Assembly: GCF_021375795.1 (NCBI RefSeq)
Contig: NZ_JAEIOI010000001.1
Span: 1,302,001-1,366,000 of the forward strand
DNA length: 64,000 bases
Direction: 5' to 3'
From: Pseudomonas anguilliseptica
GTDB lineage: Bacteria; Pseudomonadota; Gammaproteobacteria; Pseudomonadales; Pseudomonadaceae
Position 1 is the stretch's first letter. The number at the start of each line of letters is the position of its first letter. The notes beneath the pieces were generated by a model. It was not told the origin of the DNA, did not search any database, and was given only the letters and a program-made list of their open reading frames with translations. Of this stretch, positions 45,910 through 54,038 are shown piece after piece. The translations under genes were made by a program, and so were the position numbers.

Positions 45910-47312
45910 TGGGGGATGACCTGCAGACGCTGCAGCAGCGTTTCGGTCCGCGTTATCCGCAGTGGCTGCTGGCGCTGTTGATGGTCGGTAGCATGGCCAT
46001 GGTCCTGGCCTCTACCAGCATCAATGTCGCCTTGCCGGCGATCATGGCGGACTTTGCCATTGGGCGGCCGCTGGCGCAGTGGTTGTCCACCGGTTTTCTC
46101 GCAGCCATGACCGCAGGCCTGCTGTTGGCCGCCTGGGCCCAGGCGCGTTTTGGCGCGCGGCGTACGGCGCAGTTCGGCCTTCTGCTGTTTATCCTCACTT
46201 CACTGCTGGCGCTGGTGGCCCAGGCGGCCTGGCAACTGATCACGCTGCGCATCGTTCAGGGCCTGTGTGCCGGGATTGTTCAGCCACTGGCCATGGTGCT
46301 GATCTTCCGTGTCTTTGCTGAAGGCGGCCGTGGCATGGCGCTGGGGCTGTATGGCCTGGGTGTGATGCTGGCACCGTCGCTGGGGCCGGCCATCGGCGGC
46401 TATCTGGTCGATCACTTCGGCTGGGCCGCAATATTCTGGATGCCTTTGCCGATGTGCCTGCTGGCTTTGCTGGCCGGGCAATGGCTGTTGCCGAGTGCGC
46501 GAGCGAGCAGTGCCCCGCGCCTCGATTTGCTGGCGTTTATCTGTTTGTGCGTATCCATCTTTGCGGCCTTGGGCTTTCTGGCCGAAGCCCAGCGCTTTGC
46601 CTGGGGGGCACCGCGGGTCTGGCTGCCGGGCGTGGTGGCGTTGGTGGCCGCGCTGCTGTTTGTGCGGCGTAGCCGGCGTGTAGAACAGCCACTGTTGCCC
46701 TTGGCGTTGTGGCGGCATGCCGGGTTTCGCAGTGCCAGCTGGGTGGCCCTGACCCTGGGCTTGGGCCTGTATGGCTCGACCTACCTGATTCCGCTGTACC
46801 TGCAGACCATAGACGGTTTCAGCGCTGGGCGCGCTGGCATGCTGCTGTTGCCGGCCGGTTTGCTGATGGGCATGGCGTCCTTTCTCGGTGGCTGGCTCAG
46901 TGATCGGTTATCGGCGGCTGTGCTGCTCAGCACCGGGCTGCTGATCTTTGCGCTGTCAGCGGCCGGCTTGGCCTGGGTCGAGCAGGGCGCGTCCTTTGTC
47001 CTGTTGTGCTTCTGGGCCTGTGTCGGGCGCATCGGTCTGGGCATCCTGTTGCCGGCCTTGAGCACGGGGTCGCTGGATATTCTCAGTGCCGAGGAACTGG
47101 CTCAGGGGGCCGGGGCCATTACCTTCGTGCGCCAGTTGGGTGGGGCGTTCGGGGTCAATCTGCTGACCTTCTTTCTGGAGTGGCGGCACAGCGCCGAGGG
47201 CGGTGATCAGTGGGCCGAACTGCTGGCGTTCAAGCAGAGTTTCTGGCTGGTGGCCGGAGTATTCGCGATCACGGTTTTGGCGGCCTGGGGCGTTAAGTCG
47301 ACAAAGCGCTGA
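45909..47312 (+). CDS. MFS multidrug efflux transporter (DHA2/EmrB-QacA type)
   Basis: A 467-residue inner-membrane exporter with 14 predicted membrane helices, the DHA2 number. Motif C-like GLGVMLAPSLGPAIGGYLVDHFGW (helix 5) and motif A-like WAQARFGARR are present. Exports drugs by proton antiport, sometimes with EmrA-type partners, which are not encoded here. It overlaps the MarR-type regulator gene and is probably derepressed by it. No closely spaced gene follows. Confidence 0.9.
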   Translation: MGDDLQTLQQRFGPRYPQWLLALLMVGSMAMVLASTSINVALPAIMADFAIGRPLAQWLSTGFLAAMTAGLLLAAWAQARFGARRTAQFGLLLFILTSLLALVAQAAWQLITLRIVQGLCAGIVQPLAMVLIFRVFAEGGRGMALGLYGLGVMLAPSLGPAIGGYLVDHFGWAAIFWMPLPMCLLALLAGQWLLPSARASSAPRLDLLAFICLCVSIFAALGFLAEAQRFAWGAPRVWLPGVVALVAALLFVRRSRRVEQPLLPLALWRHAGFRSASWVALTLGLGLYGSTYLIPLYLQTIDGFSAGRAGMLLLPAGLLMGMASFLGGWLSDRLSAAVLLSTGLLIFALSAAGLAWVEQGASFVLLCFWACVGRIGLGILLPALSTGSLDILSAEELAQGAGAITFVRQLGGAFGVNLLTFFLEWRHSAEGGDQWAELLAFKQSFWLVAGVFAITVLAAWGVKSTKR

Positions 47313-47576
47313 CAGCCAAACGGTAGTGTGACGGACTTGTCATTTTATTGACTGCGGGCCTATGCTTGATCCTGTGATGGCTTTTTGCCAAACGGCTGTT
47401 GGCATTTCTGTATTCAGTTCGCCTTATTCACTGCCATGCACACGCCGGGTTCGACATGGAACGTACTTCCCAAGGCACTATTTGCCGTCTCCTCTGACTT
47501 TCTCAAGCGCTGGAAGCGCACGTCCTGGACGTGTAGTGGCGAGGGTCAAGGAGCGGATTCACCGGGAGCGTTTTTT

Positions 47577-49628
47577 ATGGCAAAGGTTCGTCAACTGTTG
47601 ATCGGCCTGGCATCCAGCTCGGCCCTGTATTCCGGGCTGGTTCCTGCCCTTGGCCTGGGCGAAATCACCCTGCATTCGGCGCTCAGTCAGCCGCTGGATG
47701 CCGAAATCGAACTGTTTGATGTGGGCGACCTGACCGCTGAGGACATGCGTGTGCGCCTGGCACCGGCCGATGTTTTTGCACGCTCCGGGGTAGACCGGCT
47801 GTATTTCTTTAACGACCTACGCTTCACCCCCTTGTTGCGCGATGGCAAGAGCGTGATTCGCGTGGTGTCGACCCAGCCGGTGCGTGAGCCCTACCTAAAC
47901 TTTATTGTCGAAGTGGTGCGGCCCAGTGGTCAGCTCTACCGCGAATACACCGTGCTGTTGGACCCGCCCAGTTCGGCGGCCTATCGCAGCCTGGCGGCAC
48001 CTGCTGCTGCGCCGGTTGTCGCCAGCGCTCCGCGCGCGGCAGCCGTGGAACGCGCCCGTCCTGCGGTGTTGCCGGCCGCACAACAGGGCAACAGCTACAC
48101 AGTGGTCAGTGGTGACAGCCTATGGAAAATTGCCAATCGGCTGATCGTTGAGAGCAGCGGGCAGTCCTCTGTGGCGGCGCTGATGGACGATCTGTATGCG
48201 CTCAATCCGCAGGCCTTTATCAATGGCGACAGCAATCGCCTGCGTGCTGGGGCGCGTCTGTTGTTGCCGGACAGCCTGGCCAGTCCCGCGTTAGCGCCTC
48301 CTGCGCAGGCCGTTGCCGAGGTGGCCAGCCCGGCACCCGTGCAAGCGCAGACGCCGCCGGCCGGCAGCGTTGCACAGCCACTCGACCCGGCTGCCGAGCT
48401 GCTGACACAGGAGCAGACCCGGGTTGAGCAGGAGTTGGCCAGCCAGATCGCCGAGACCTTGCAACTGCAGCAGAGTCTGGCCGAGTTGGGCGTGCAGGTG
48501 CAGCAGTTGCAAAGCCAGATGGAGGCGCGTGATCAACAGATTGCGGGCTTGCAGGCCGAGCTGGCTGCCCGCCGTGCAAGTGCCGCAGCCAGCACCGCCG
48601 TTGCGCCACCCGCCGCGCAGCCAGCGCCGCAGGTTGCCCAGTCCGGCAATCATTGGCTGGCGATCATTGCCGGCTTACTGACGCTATTGCTGGCGGGTGT
48701 TGCCGGGCTGCTCTGGCGCAGCCGGAAAACTACTCCTGCCGCGCCTGTGCCTGCTGAACCGGTGCGCGCTGCGGTCATGCCAGCTGTGCCAGTGGCAACT
48801 GCTGTGGTCGTGCCCGCAGCCGCCGTGGCGCTCAATGTACGTGACGTACCGCGCGCTGGGCCGGTGTGGCCGGCAGCCGGTGAAGATGCGCTGCAGAGTG
48901 CCAATGTGTACATCGCCTACGGCCGCCTGAACGAGGCCGCCAGCACCCTGCGCAAAGCCTGGGAGGCACAGCCGCAGCGCAGCGACATCGGGTTTCGCTT
49001 GCTCGAAGTGCTGGCCTTGTTGGGTGATGCTCAGGGCTTTGTCGCCGAAGAAGCGCGGGTGCGGGCGTCCGGCTTTACCCCGGCGCGTATCGATGAACTG
49101 AAAGCGCGTCACACCGAACTGTTCAGCGCGCCGCCGGCCAGCCTGCTGGATGACGTGGTGCTGGAGCTCGATGAGGTCGAAGTGCCGGTGCTGGAACAAG
49201 CGGCCAATGATGGCCAGCTCAACCTGGATGATCTGTCACTGGATGCCGACTGGGATCTGGTCAGCCCCTTTGCTTCGGGCAAGGGTGCTGATAAGGCCGA
49301 GAGCAGCGAGGCTCCGGCCAAGCGCAAGACCTCGGACATCTTCGAGCTGTCAGGCAGCCGTGATGCGCGCAGCCCGTTTGCCGAAACCATGCTGGTGGAG
49401 GAGACCTCCAACGACGACTGGAATGTTGATGAGTTCAGCGCGGCTTTTCTGGAAGACCTCGATCCTTTGGCAACCAGCCGCAATACCCTGTCCAAGCTGA
49501 ACATGGCGCTGGCCTACATCGAGCAGGGCAGCCTGGACAGCGCCTGCCAAATCCTCAACGAGGTGATCGACGAGGGGGATGAAGAGCAGAAGCAGGAGGC
49601 GCGTCAGTTGCTGGCCAAGATCGCCTGA
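47577..49628 (+). CDS. FimV/HubP-like peptidoglycan-binding membrane protein
   Basis: A 683-residue protein with the FimV layout: signal peptide (about 1-25), N-terminal domain LGLGEITLHSALSQPLDAEIEL, LysM peptidoglycan-binding domain (about 170-230, TVVSGDSLWKIANRL), a coiled coil (about 285-335), one membrane helix (about 360-382) and a C-terminal FimV TPR tail (LSKLNMALAYIEQGSLDSACQILNEVIDEG). FimV organises polar type IV pili, twitching and CyaB-dependent cAMP. It is shorter than the FimV of about 920 residues that I recall for P. aeruginosa and is not beside truA/asd, so it may be a paralogue. ATG 47577 has GGGAG 8 bases upstream; the frame is open further up without homology. Confidence 0.85.
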   Translation: MAKVRQLLIGLASSSALYSGLVPALGLGEITLHSALSQPLDAEIELFDVGDLTAEDMRVRLAPADVFARSGVDRLYFFNDLRFTPLLRDGKSVIRVVSTQPVREPYLNFIVEVVRPSGQLYREYTVLLDPPSSAAYRSLAAPAAAPVVASAPRAAAVERARPAVLPAAQQGNSYTVVSGDSLWKIANRLIVESSGQSSVAALMDDLYALNPQAFINGDSNRLRAGARLLLPDSLASPALAPPAQAVAEVASPAPVQAQTPPAGSVAQPLDPAAELLTQEQTRVEQELASQIAETLQLQQSLAELGVQVQQLQSQMEARDQQIAGLQAELAARRASAAASTAVAPPAAQPAPQVAQSGNHWLAIIAGLLTLLLAGVAGLLWRSRKTTPAAPVPAEPVRAAVMPAVPVATAVVVPAAAVALNVRDVPRAGPVWPAAGEDALQSANVYIAYGRLNEAASTLRKAWEAQPQRSDIGFRLLEVLALLGDAQGFVAEEARVRASGFTPARIDELKARHTELFSAPPASLLDDVVLELDEVEVPVLEQAANDGQLNLDDLSLDADWDLVSPFASGKGADKAESSEAPAKRKTSDIFELSGSRDARSPFAETMLVEETSNDDWNVDEFSAAFLEDLDPLATSRNTLSKLNMALAYIEQGSLDSACQILNEVIDEGDEEQKQEARQLLAKIA

Positions 49629-49649
49629 TTGCACAGCCCCTCAAACAAC

Positions 49650-49681
49650 GCCCGCGAGCCCAGGCTGCGCGGGCATTTTTG
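49650..49681 (+). terminator. rho-independent terminator after the FimV-like gene
   Basis: GCCCGCG (49650-49656) pairs with CGCGGGC (49668-49674), loop 11, followed by ATTTTTG. It begins 22 bp after the stop codon. Confidence 0.85.
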
Positions 49682-49731
49682 TCTGCGCGCCATGGGGTAT
49701 GATCGCCGCCAGTTTGCCCTGAGGAGCGCCC

Positions 49732-50019
49732 ATGTCCAGTCCCAAAGCCGAGGTAGTCATCACCTATTGCACCCAGTGCCAGTGGCTGCTGCGCGCCGCC
49801 TGGCTGGCGCAGGAGCTGCTGTCGACGTTCAGTGATGACCTGGGCCGGGTCAGCCTGGAGCCTGGTACCGGTGGGGTGTTTCGCATCACCTGCGATGGCG
49901 TGCAGATCTGGGAGCGCAAGGCCGATGGCGGCTTTCCCGAGGCCAAGGTGCTCAAGCAGCGGGTACGTGATCAGATCGATCCGGCTCGCGACCTGGGCCA
50001 TAACGACCGCAGCAATTGA
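49732..50019 (+). CDS. SelT/SelW/SelH-family thioredoxin-like protein
   Basis: A 95-residue Rdx-family protein. The redox motif is C13-TQ-C16 in ITYCTQCQWLLRAAWLAQEL; the second cysteine replaces selenocysteine of SelW homologues. LEPGTGGVFRITCDGVQIWERKADGGFPEAKVLKQRVRD completes the domain. Role is presumably thiol redox, but the partner is unknown. Convergent with the EamA gene, whose stop is immediately next to it. Confidence 0.92.
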   Translation: MSSPKAEVVITYCTQCQWLLRAAWLAQELLSTFSDDLGRVSLEPGTGGVFRITCDGVQIWERKADGGFPEAKVLKQRVRDQIDPARDLGHNDRSN

Positions 50020-50871
50020 CTACCTGGCCATTCGTGCCGAGATAAAGATCGCGCTGACAATCAGCAGCCCGCCAGCCAGCATGCGCAGGGTTGGCACCTC
50101 GCTGAACAGCAGCCAGGCGAAGGCGATTCCGTAGATCGGCTCCAGGGCAAAAATCACTGCTGTGGTACGTGCCTTGAGCACCCGCAGGCTGGCCACGAAC
50201 AGGCTGTGCGCCAGGCCCGTGCAGAAGATCCCGAGCATGGCCATCCACAACCAGTCCTGAGCCTGCACGCTGGGCAGCGTCGGCCAGGCCAGCGGCAGGA
50301 ATACCAGCAGCACCGTCAGGTTCTGGTACAGCGCCGCCTGTACCGGCTCGATGCCACGGGTGCTGGCGCGGTTAAGCAGCGACAGCAGGGCGAACAGCAG
50401 GCCGGACAGCACCGCCCAGAGCAGGCCGCTGGTGGCCTGGCTGCTCAGGTCGAAATGCGGGGTGACCAGCACCAGGCCCAGGCACACCAGCGCCACCATG
50501 GTGTATTCGACCGGTCGCGTGCGCTCCTTGAACAGCAGCCCCTCGAGCAGCACGGTAAAGGCCGGAAAACTGGCAAAACCGAGAGTGGCGATGGCCACGC
50601 CAGAGATATGCACCGACTCGAAAAAACTCCACCAGTGAGCGCCCAGCAGTAAGCCTCCGAGGGCCAGCAGGGCGGTCTGGCGCGGGCCGAGGCGCACCAG
50701 GCGCGCGTTGCTGATCAGTTTGGCGAACAGCAGCAAGGCGGCCACGGCGAACACCGCGCGGCCAGCGGAAATCATCTGTGGGGTGGTGTTGGCCAGCTTG
50801 CCGAAGATGCCGGACAGGCCAAATAGCAGGGCGCCCAGATGGATTGCCCACAGTGCAGTACGTTGCTTCAT
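50020..50871 (-). CDS. EamA-family (DMT superfamily) transporter
   Basis: A 283-residue permease with ten predicted membrane helices in two EamA repeats; the second repeat's GIFCTGLAHSLFVASLRVLKARTTAVIFALEPIYGIAFAWLLFSE is the most conserved part. Substrates of this family are metabolites or amino acids exported by the cell; none can be named here. Start overlaps the csaA-like stop by 4 bp on the minus strand, so the pair are cotranscribed. Confidence 0.88.
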   Translation of the reverse strand: MKQRTALWAIHLGALLFGLSGIFGKLANTTPQMISAGRAVFAVAALLLFAKLISNARLVRLGPRQTALLALGGLLLGAHWWSFFESVHISGVAIATLGFASFPAFTVLLEGLLFKERTRPVEYTMVALVCLGLVLVTPHFDLSSQATSGLLWAVLSGLLFALLSLLNRASTRGIEPVQAALYQNLTVLLVFLPLAWPTLPSVQAQDWLWMAMLGIFCTGLAHSLFVASLRVLKARTTAVIFALEPIYGIAFAWLLFSEVPTLRMLAGGLLIVSAIFISARMAR

Positions 50872-51203
50872 GCCAGGCGCGCACCGTTGGGGACGGGATG
50901 TTCAAAGCTCGCCAGCACCACCTTGTTGTCGGCGTCGTACACGCCGGTTACCAGTACTTCTGAACGCACGCCGGCAATGCGTTTGACGGCAAAATTGCAC
51001 ACGCAGAGCACCTGGCGGCCGATCAGCTGGGCGCATTGGTAATGAGCAGTAAGCTGCGCGCTGGATTGCTTGATGCCCAGTTCACCCAGGTCGACCTGCA
51101 GTACGTAGGCTGGCTTGTTGGCTTTCTCATTGACCTCGGCCGACAGCACGGTGCCGACGCGCAGCTCGACCCGTTGAAAGTCTTCCCATTCGATCTGTTG
51201 CAT
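50868..51203 (-). CDS. CsaA-like tRNA-binding domain protein
   Basis: A 111-residue single OB-fold domain: FQRVELRVGTVLSAEVNEKANKPAYVLQVDLGELGIKQSSAQLTAHY and LVGRQVLCVCNFAVKRIAG carry the CsaA/EMAP-type tRNA-binding signature. CsaA has chaperone-like activity linked to SecA-mediated export in Bacillus, but its role in Pseudomonas is not clear. It lies just upstream of the EamA gene in the same operon. Confidence 0.9.
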   Translation of the reverse strand: MQQIEWEDFQRVELRVGTVLSAEVNEKANKPAYVLQVDLGELGIKQSSAQLTAHYQCAQLIGRQVLCVCNFAVKRIAGVRSEVLVTGVYDADNKVVLASFEHPVPNGARLA

Positions 51204-51285
51204 CGCAGCGCTCCTCGGACTGATGGCTGCAGTCTAGGGCGCGACCGGGCAGAAGTCTGTCGCAGGACTTGCGGGGTTTGTCGCG

Positions 51286-52038
51286 TTACTCGCGGCGCAG
51301 GCGCAAGGTGCGGGCAGAGCGGCCGAACTGCCGGGTCAGCGCGGCAGTAAAGGCGCTCTGCGAGCTGTAGCCTACCCGTGCGGCGATTTCGCCAATCGCC
51401 AGGTTGCTGTTTTGCAGCAGTTGGTGCGCCAGCTGCAGGCGACGGCGGCGCACATAATCCATGGGGGTTTGTCCGGTTTCGCTGAGGAAGCGCACATGAA
51501 AACGCGCTGCTGACAGCCCGGCCAGGCGCGCCAGATCATCGACCTGCAGTGGATACGCCGCGTGCTGGTCGATATGCGCATCCAGTGCCGCCAGCGGCAG
51601 CGTGCTGCCGGTATGCGCCGGGCTATCGCCGTTGGCCAGGCTGGCCAGGAGCAGCGCTGCGCCTTGCTGAGCGATCACCGGGTCATTGATTGGGCTGGCG
51701 GCCAGCCAACTGACCAGCTGGCTTTGCGCCGGGCTAAGGCTGACGGCCGCCGGTTTTTCCAGCAGGCGGCGGGTGGCGTCCAGGTGCCGGCCCAGTTGTT
51801 GTTGCAACCAGCATTCGTCCGGTACGTCGAGCACCAGGCAGTGGCTGCCGCTCTTGCTGCCGCAGGCGTGTTGCGCCTCGCTGGGCACCACGGCCAGGGT
51901 CTGGCGAGTGACCTGGCTGCCTTGGCCGGCCACTTCGAACTCCAGCAAGCCGCTCAGGCCGAAGACCAGTTGCGCGTGGTCATGGCTGTGGCTGAGCAGT
52001 TCATGGCTGTAGTGACGCAGCGAAAGCAGCGAGTGCAT
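51286..52038 (-). CDS. AraC-family transcriptional regulator
   Basis: A 250-residue regulator: an N-terminal cupin (MHSLLSLRHYSHELLSHSHDHAQLVFGLSGLLEFEVAGQG) and a C-terminal AraC double helix-turn-helix (LARLAGLSAARFHVRFLSETGQTPMDYVRRRRLQLAHQLLQNSNLAIGEIAARVGYSSQSAFTAALTRQFG). ATG 52038 is chosen because AAGGAG sits 6 bases before it on the minus strand; an earlier in-frame start at 52089 lacks this. It lies upstream of the csaA-EamA pair and may control them. No ligand is known. Confidence 0.88.
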   Translation of the reverse strand: MHSLLSLRHYSHELLSHSHDHAQLVFGLSGLLEFEVAGQGSQVTRQTLAVVPSEAQHACGSKSGSHCLVLDVPDECWLQQQLGRHLDATRRLLEKPAAVSLSPAQSQLVSWLAASPINDPVIAQQGAALLLASLANGDSPAHTGSTLPLAALDAHIDQHAAYPLQVDDLARLAGLSAARFHVRFLSETGQTPMDYVRRRRLQLAHQLLQNSNLAIGEIAARVGYSSQSAFTAALTRQFGRSARTLRLRRE

Positions 52039-52082
52039 GGCGGACTCCTTGTTCAAGGGGCCAAGTCTATACCGGTTATGGC

Positions 52083-52111
52083 GTGTCACCGAATTGCCAT
52101 GAATGTGTCAT
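52083..52111 (+). promoter_or_regulatory. Pho box of plcP-agt (three 11-bp-phased repeats)
   Basis: Three 7-mers, GTGTCAC (52083-52089), TTGCCAT (52094-52100) and GTGTCAT (52105-52111), are each separated by 4 bp, exactly the 7-4-7 geometry of PhoB sites (consensus CTGTCAT). It is 54 bp upstream of the plcP start. PhoB control of plcP-agt is known from other bacteria under phosphate starvation. Confidence 0.75.
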
Positions 52112-52164
52112 GGGTGCTTCACCGCTGCTGCGCAGACTCGAGCAAACCCAGCCGGAGGTCGTCC

Positions 52165-52983
52165 ATGACCAGCGCTCAGCTCGCCAAGCCCAGCCGCAAG
52201 CAACGTGTCCGTACCTTGTGGATTTCCGATGTGCACCTGGGCACCCGGGATTGTCAGGCCGAACACCTGGCCGCCTTTCTCAAGCGCTACCAGACTGACA
52301 AAATTTACCTGGTCGGCGACATCATTGATGGCTGGAAGCTGCGCAGCGGGGTGTACTGGCCGCAGTCGCACAGCAACGTGATCCGCCGTCTGCTGACCAT
52401 GAGCAAGCGCGGCACCGAGGTGATCTACGTCACCGGCAACCATGATGAGTTCCTGCGCCGCTATTCCAGCCTGATGCTCGGCAATATCCAGCTGGTCGAC
52501 GAGGCCGAGCACTTCACTGCCGATGGTCGTCGGCTGCTGGTGATTCACGGCGATCAGTTTGATGTGATCACCCGTTATCACCGTTGGCTGGCCTTTCTCG
52601 GCGACTCGGCCTACGAGTTCACCCTGACCCTCAATCGTTGGCTGAATTACTGGCGTAGCCGCTATGGCTATGGTTACTGGTCGCTGTCGGCCTACCTCAA
52701 GCACAAGGTCAAGACGGCGGTGAACTTTATCAGCGACTTTGAGGAGGCCATCGTCCACGAGTGTGCCAAGCGCGGTTTCAATGGCGTGGTCTGCGGGCAT
52801 ATCCATCACGCCGAGATTCGCCCGATGGGCGAGGTCGAGTACATGAACTGTGGTGATTGGGTGGAGTCCTGCACGGCGCTGATCGAGCACCTGGATGGCA
52901 GCATTGAGTTGTATCGCCTGGCCGATGAGCAGGCGCGATTGCTGCAATCTCAGCCAGTTGCTGCCGCTGAGCCTGCTCTATGA
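52165..52983 (+). CDS. plcP: PlcP-type calcineurin-fold phosphoesterase (phospholipid remodelling)
   Basis: A 272-residue metallophosphatase with all metal-binding motifs: SDVHLG, GDIIDGW, GNHDE, HGDQFD and GHIHH. Often annotated as UDP-2,3-diacylglucosamine diphosphatase (LpxH-like), but the following glycosyltransferase overlaps by 4 bp, and the pair matches the phosphate-starvation lipid remodelling genes plcP-agt. PlcP removes the head group of phospholipids to give diacylglycerol. ATG 52165 has GGAGG 7 bases before it. The Pho box upstream supports the remodelling role over LpxH. Confidence 0.82.
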   Translation: MTSAQLAKPSRKQRVRTLWISDVHLGTRDCQAEHLAAFLKRYQTDKIYLVGDIIDGWKLRSGVYWPQSHSNVIRRLLTMSKRGTEVIYVTGNHDEFLRRYSSLMLGNIQLVDEAEHFTADGRRLLVIHGDQFDVITRYHRWLAFLGDSAYEFTLTLNRWLNYWRSRYGYGYWSLSAYLKHKVKTAVNFISDFEEAIVHECAKRGFNGVVCGHIHHAEIRPMGEVEYMNCGDWVESCTALIEHLDGSIELYRLADEQARLLQSQPVAAAEPAL

Positions 52984-54038
52984 GAATTCTGATCGTCTCC
53001 GACGCCTGGTCACCTCAGGTCAATGGCGTAGTCACCAGCTTGCAGGCGCTGATCAGCGAGCTGCGCGGCTTGGGGCATCAGGTCAAGTTGTTGTCGCCGG
53101 CTGACTTTCGCGCGTTGCCGTGCCCCAGCTACCCGGAAATTCCCCTAGTGTGGAACCTCTGGCAGGTGGGTGCAGCGATTCGCGGGTTTCGCCCGGACTG
53201 CGTACACCTGGCCACCGAAGGCCCGCTGGGCTGGGCCGCGCGGCGCTGGCTAAGCAAGCGTGGCCTGGCGTTTTCCAGCGCGATTCATACGCGTTTTCCC
53301 GAATATGTACACACCCGCTGGCCCTGGATTCCACTGCGCTGGGGTTATGCCTTTCTGCGCGCCTTTCACCGACCGAGTCAGGCGGTGCTGGTGACCACCG
53401 AACGCATGCGCGAGGAGTTTGCCGGCTGGGGCTTCAAGCGTCTGGTGTTGTGGCGCAAGGGCGTTGATACACGGCTGTTTCGTCCAGCCGAAACGCGGCC
53501 AAGCCCAGCCAATCCAGTGTTTCTGTATGTCGGGCGGATTGCGCCGGAGAAAAATATCGAGGCCTTTCTCGCCCTCGATCTGCCGGGCCAGAAGCAGGTG
53601 GTCGGCGATGGCCCGCAGCGCGAGGCACTAGAGGCGGCTTATCCGCAGGTGCGCTTTCTCGGCTACCAGCATGGCCAGGCACTGGCCGAGGCGTTTCAGA
53701 ATGCCAGTGTGCTGGTCTTTCCCTCGCGTACCGACACCTATGGTCTGGTGATGCTTGAGGCTCTGGCCTGCGGTACGCCGGTGGCGGCGTTTCCGGTAGC
53801 GGGGCCGTTGGATGTGTTGCAAGTAGGCGTTAGCGGGGTCATGCATGATGACCTGCGCACAGCCTGCCTTGATGCTGTGAAACTGAACCGCGCGCGTTGC
53901 GCCGAGCTGGCGGCGCGGCAGTCCTGGCGGGCTTCGGCGCTGGAGTTTCTGGCGCAGCAGCCGCTGCTCGACGGTGAATTGTGCATGCCGGTTGCGCCAC
54001 CGTTGGCCAGCGTCGAGCCTGCCCAACTGCTTACATGA
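52980..54038 (+). CDS. agt: Agt-type GT4 glycosyltransferase (diacylglycerol glycosylation)
   Basis: A 352-residue GT-B enzyme: N-terminal MRILIVSDAWSPQVNGVVTSLQAL, then the donor domain with YVGRIAPEKNIEAFL and SRTDTYGLVMLEALACGTPV near residues 250-270. The layout and the overlap with plcP fit Agt, which glycosylates the diacylglycerol made by PlcP to give glycolipids that replace phospholipids. The enzyme is cytoplasmic, acting at the membrane surface. Its stop overlaps the convergent cyaB stop by 8 bp. Confidence 0.82.
   Translation: MRILIVSDAWSPQVNGVVTSLQALISELRGLGHQVKLLSPADFRALPCPSYPEIPLVWNLWQVGAAIRGFRPDCVHLATEGPLGWAARRWLSKRGLAFSSAIHTRFPEYVHTRWPWIPLRWGYAFLRAFHRPSQAVLVTTERMREEFAGWGFKRLVLWRKGVDTRLFRPAETRPSPANPVFLYVGRIAPEKNIEAFLALDLPGQKQVVGDGPQREALEAAYPQVRFLGYQHGQALAEAFQNASVLVFPSRTDTYGLVMLEALACGTPVAAFPVAGPLDVLQVGVSGVMHDDLRTACLDAVKLNRARCAELAARQSWRASALEFLAQQPLLDGELCMPVAPPLASVEPAQLLT

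Noticed and set aside
47385..47576. Upstream in-frame extension of the FimV-like protein.
   Set aside because: No FimV homology before ATG 47577, and a signal peptide begins exactly there.
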